A stretch of DNA of 64,000 nucleotides from Melieria omissa. Its lineage: Eukaryota > Arthropoda > Insecta > Diptera > Ulidiidae. Below, in pieces: positions 61,631 through 64,000 of the stretch; positions within the stretch are counted from its first letter, which is position 1; every line of letters starts with the position of its first letter. The position numbers were made by a program, and so were the translations under genes. The notes beneath the pieces were generated by a model. That model saw nothing but the letters and a program-made list of their open reading frames with translations. It had not been told where the DNA came from and searched no databases. Location: NCBI GenBank assembly GCA_963971225.1, contig OZ020267.1, positions 4,154,001 through 4,218,000 of the forward strand, written 5' to 3'.

Positions 61631-64000
61631 TTATCAAAAATGTTTGAAGATTACTCGTAAAAAAATGAAAACTAAATTCACAGTTGCAACTTCCACATAT
61701 AACTTAGATGGCCGCTAAGTATGTGACGCTTTACAATTAACACTTTGAGTTCAGGCAACAACACGACTCATAACACTGCACAATTTGACGCAGCACCTTT
61801 CAATCTGAGCAGACAATTTTCAATTTTAGGAAATTTTGGGTCCTCACGTGAAATAACTCAGAGAAGCAGCTCTACACCCTAAGCTACACTATGCAAGACG
61901 CAGTATGCGGCACCCAAAGCAGGGGTGAAGTGTAGCCGAAGAGAAGCAAAAACGAAGCGAGGAGGAAAGATGTTCAGTGCGAAGGTGAGGCGCATTGTTA
62001 AATGACACTTTATTTTGTTGTAGATGCGCTTATGAGCGCATTTAAAATGTCATTTGATGTGATGTGACGGTGCAACATGCCACAGTTGCAGCCTGACCCA
62101 TGCAGCATGGCGGCAGCATGCATGGATTTTCCATGTTACTACTCGCAGCACCCTCCCCCAAAGATTTCGGCGCACCATTAGTCGTCTCGCCGCAGACGGA
62201 CGCAAGAGTGTAGTGTGTTGCTGTTGCAAGTAGGTTTTGTTGCATGTCGGCGTGTATGCGCTTACGTGTAGTTTTCTCAAGTGGTTCATGGCAACTTTTT
62301 TTTTTTGTTCTGTCGCTTATGTTTTATTCTCGGTGCTGGCAGCCATTGCCGCAGCCAGTCCAGACGACAGCACACAACAAAGAACAGCCCCACGCCGAAT
62401 GTTGCAAGGCACCCGGAGCAGCGGAACGACGCAACTTGGCGTGACTGGCAATGGAGTGGGGCGGCCAAGTGGCATGAAAAGTGGCGCGGTGGCGTGGCAA
62501 TGAAGTGGCGCACATGTGTGCGCGTTTTGTGGCAGCTATGGAAATGTGACATTTTAAATAGCAACAACAAATGAAACGCAAGAACGTGCAATAAAAACTT
62601 CAGGCGACGGCTGTCGACGTTCGTCATGCGGCGTTGACAATGCCAACCAGTAGCAACAACGTGCCACCATCAGCGATAAACTAATGGCGCGGGAATTCTG
62701 TATGCGTGTCTATGTGTGTGTGTGTGTGTGTGTTTGTGAGGACAGACACTCGGACAGCGACATTGCTCGACTCCAATGAAATTGCAACTAACATTTATTT
62801 GCATTTTAAAGTTGGCAATGTATGCGAGTGTGTGTGTGTGTGTGTGTGTGTGAGTTGTATGAGATTGTAGTCTGTATTTGCCACCCTGTTTGCCCACCTC
62901 ACTCGCTCGCTCGCTCGTCTGCTTCCAAATGTTTTTCTTGCTACTGGCCAAACAAAGACGAATTTTTTTTATTTCCTTCCTTCCTTCCGTTCGCTGCATT
63001 CTTGTTTCTCTTTCAGCGCATTTTTTCATGTCAAGTTTGTGCTGTTTGTGTTGTTGGCTGACTGTCGTCGCCACCACCGCTGCCGCTTTTGCGCAGCATT
63101 TGCATATGCAATGAAGTGTGTACAAAACTGTCAACGTCAACGCGCCATACAACTGTCAACTCATGATGACAATTTCAAGCAAAGCTAACCAAACGATTTT
63201 TGTGCTGGCTGCTTTTCTAGAGGAAGCGACACGTACATGTGTGCGTGTGTGTGTGTGTGTGGTAATTGTGTGCGTCACTTTTTGTGTATATTTGAAGAAG
63301 TTGATGGATTTACAACGTACACCTCACGCCAACTGGTGTGAGACGGCGGTATGAGGTGAGTATGCAGACAAATTTAAAATTCTATTTTTTACACTCCGCC
63401 CCTGTAACTGCGCTGCTGACAGACATTTTGTCATTTAAAATGCGAAAATTTAATTTAGTGCGCACCGTGCAAGAGAAAAAACCGCCAGACTGAGAGGCGA
63501 ACAGCGAACGGAAGTTGGACACAGTATGGCACCAAAGTTGAATGCACTGTCTGTCTGTCTCAGTTTCTGGGAAAATTCATTCCATACTTGCACACTTTCA
63601 TATGTTATGAGATGTGTTGAAATAAAATGTCTATTTTAAAATCCAATAAACGCCAACAACAAAGACTTGAGTGCCCGCAAATCATCTCCCTTGTTTCTTC
63701 TTTTACATGAAATATTATTAATGCAGAAAATACAACACTTCAGTGTTCAAGCTTTCCATTTGTTAAGTAAAACTGTTGCGCATTTAATGACAATTTAATG
63801 TTGTCACTCCCCTATATCAGAAGGTCATGGTTTGAACTTCAACTAATTAATTATAATAAAAATAAAAAAAGGAACATGGTCGTTGTTTTCTTATCATTAG
63901 ATGATTACAAGTCTATGAGAGTAGATAATTGCAGATAAATTATAAATAAATAAATGAATAAAAATTGGGGGTAAGTATGATATTCCTAAAACTAAAGACC
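61631..64000. other. Unique spacer to the window end
   Basis: Two TG tracts (62713-62732 and 62828-62852), further TG near 63240-63261, GC-richer DNA at 62050-62690. No gene supported. Confidence 0.5.
62828..62852. repeat. TG dinucleotide microsatellite
   Basis: About 12 uninterrupted TG units. A second tract lies at 62713-62732. Confidence 0.95.

Overview
The window looks like non-coding genomic DNA of a higher dipteran, most likely a tephritid-type fruit fly. That is an inference from the mix of mariner, hAT, piggyBac and insect non-LTR elements, and from unique DNA packed with CA/TG, CAA/GTT and CAG tracts. I found no cellular protein-coding gene, rRNA, functional tRNA or CRISPR array. 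Open frames in the unique DNA are short, stack on both strands and mostly translate microsatellites. The stretch is best read as intergenic or large-intron DNA with many decayed mobile elements.

Region by region: 0-5 kb holds a LINE 3' fragment and a TA-flanked inverted-repeat element with a duplicated right half. 7.8-12.8 kb holds one arm of a foldback element (CACCGTGCGAC ends), a 921-bp hAT-type non-autonomous element, a degenerate tandem repeat and a long TTTTA array. 14.9-16.2 kb holds the C-terminal end of an RTE-type reverse transcriptase gene and a full foldback copy. 16-21 kb is mostly unique DNA. 20.9-32.3 kb is the densest part: two short hAT MITEs inside or beside duplications, a further hAT MITE, two copies of a second CACTG-ended element, a LINE 3' end, a piggyBac-type MITE, a foldback arm, a dead mariner and a minisatellite. 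35-44.3 kb holds two more piggyBac-type MITEs (one split by a tRNA-derived SINE), an internally deleted mariner with intact ends, and a near full-length mariner with three lesions. 44.8-59 kb is mostly unique DNA with tandem duplications and two TTTTA/AAAAT arrays. 59-61.6 kb holds two more foldback-family copies.

The most informative relationship is between the SINE at 39.6-40.0 kb and the LINE 3' end at 23.1-23.6 kb. They share a terminal module: a conserved block, two consecutive stem-loops and a CCTAA-repeat tail. This suggests that this LINE family mobilises the SINE. The SINE has a perfect 12-bp target duplication and sits inside a TTAA-flanked piggyBac-type MITE, so the order of insertion can be read.

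All family assignments come from visible termini, target duplications and recognisable protein motifs. No database search was run.
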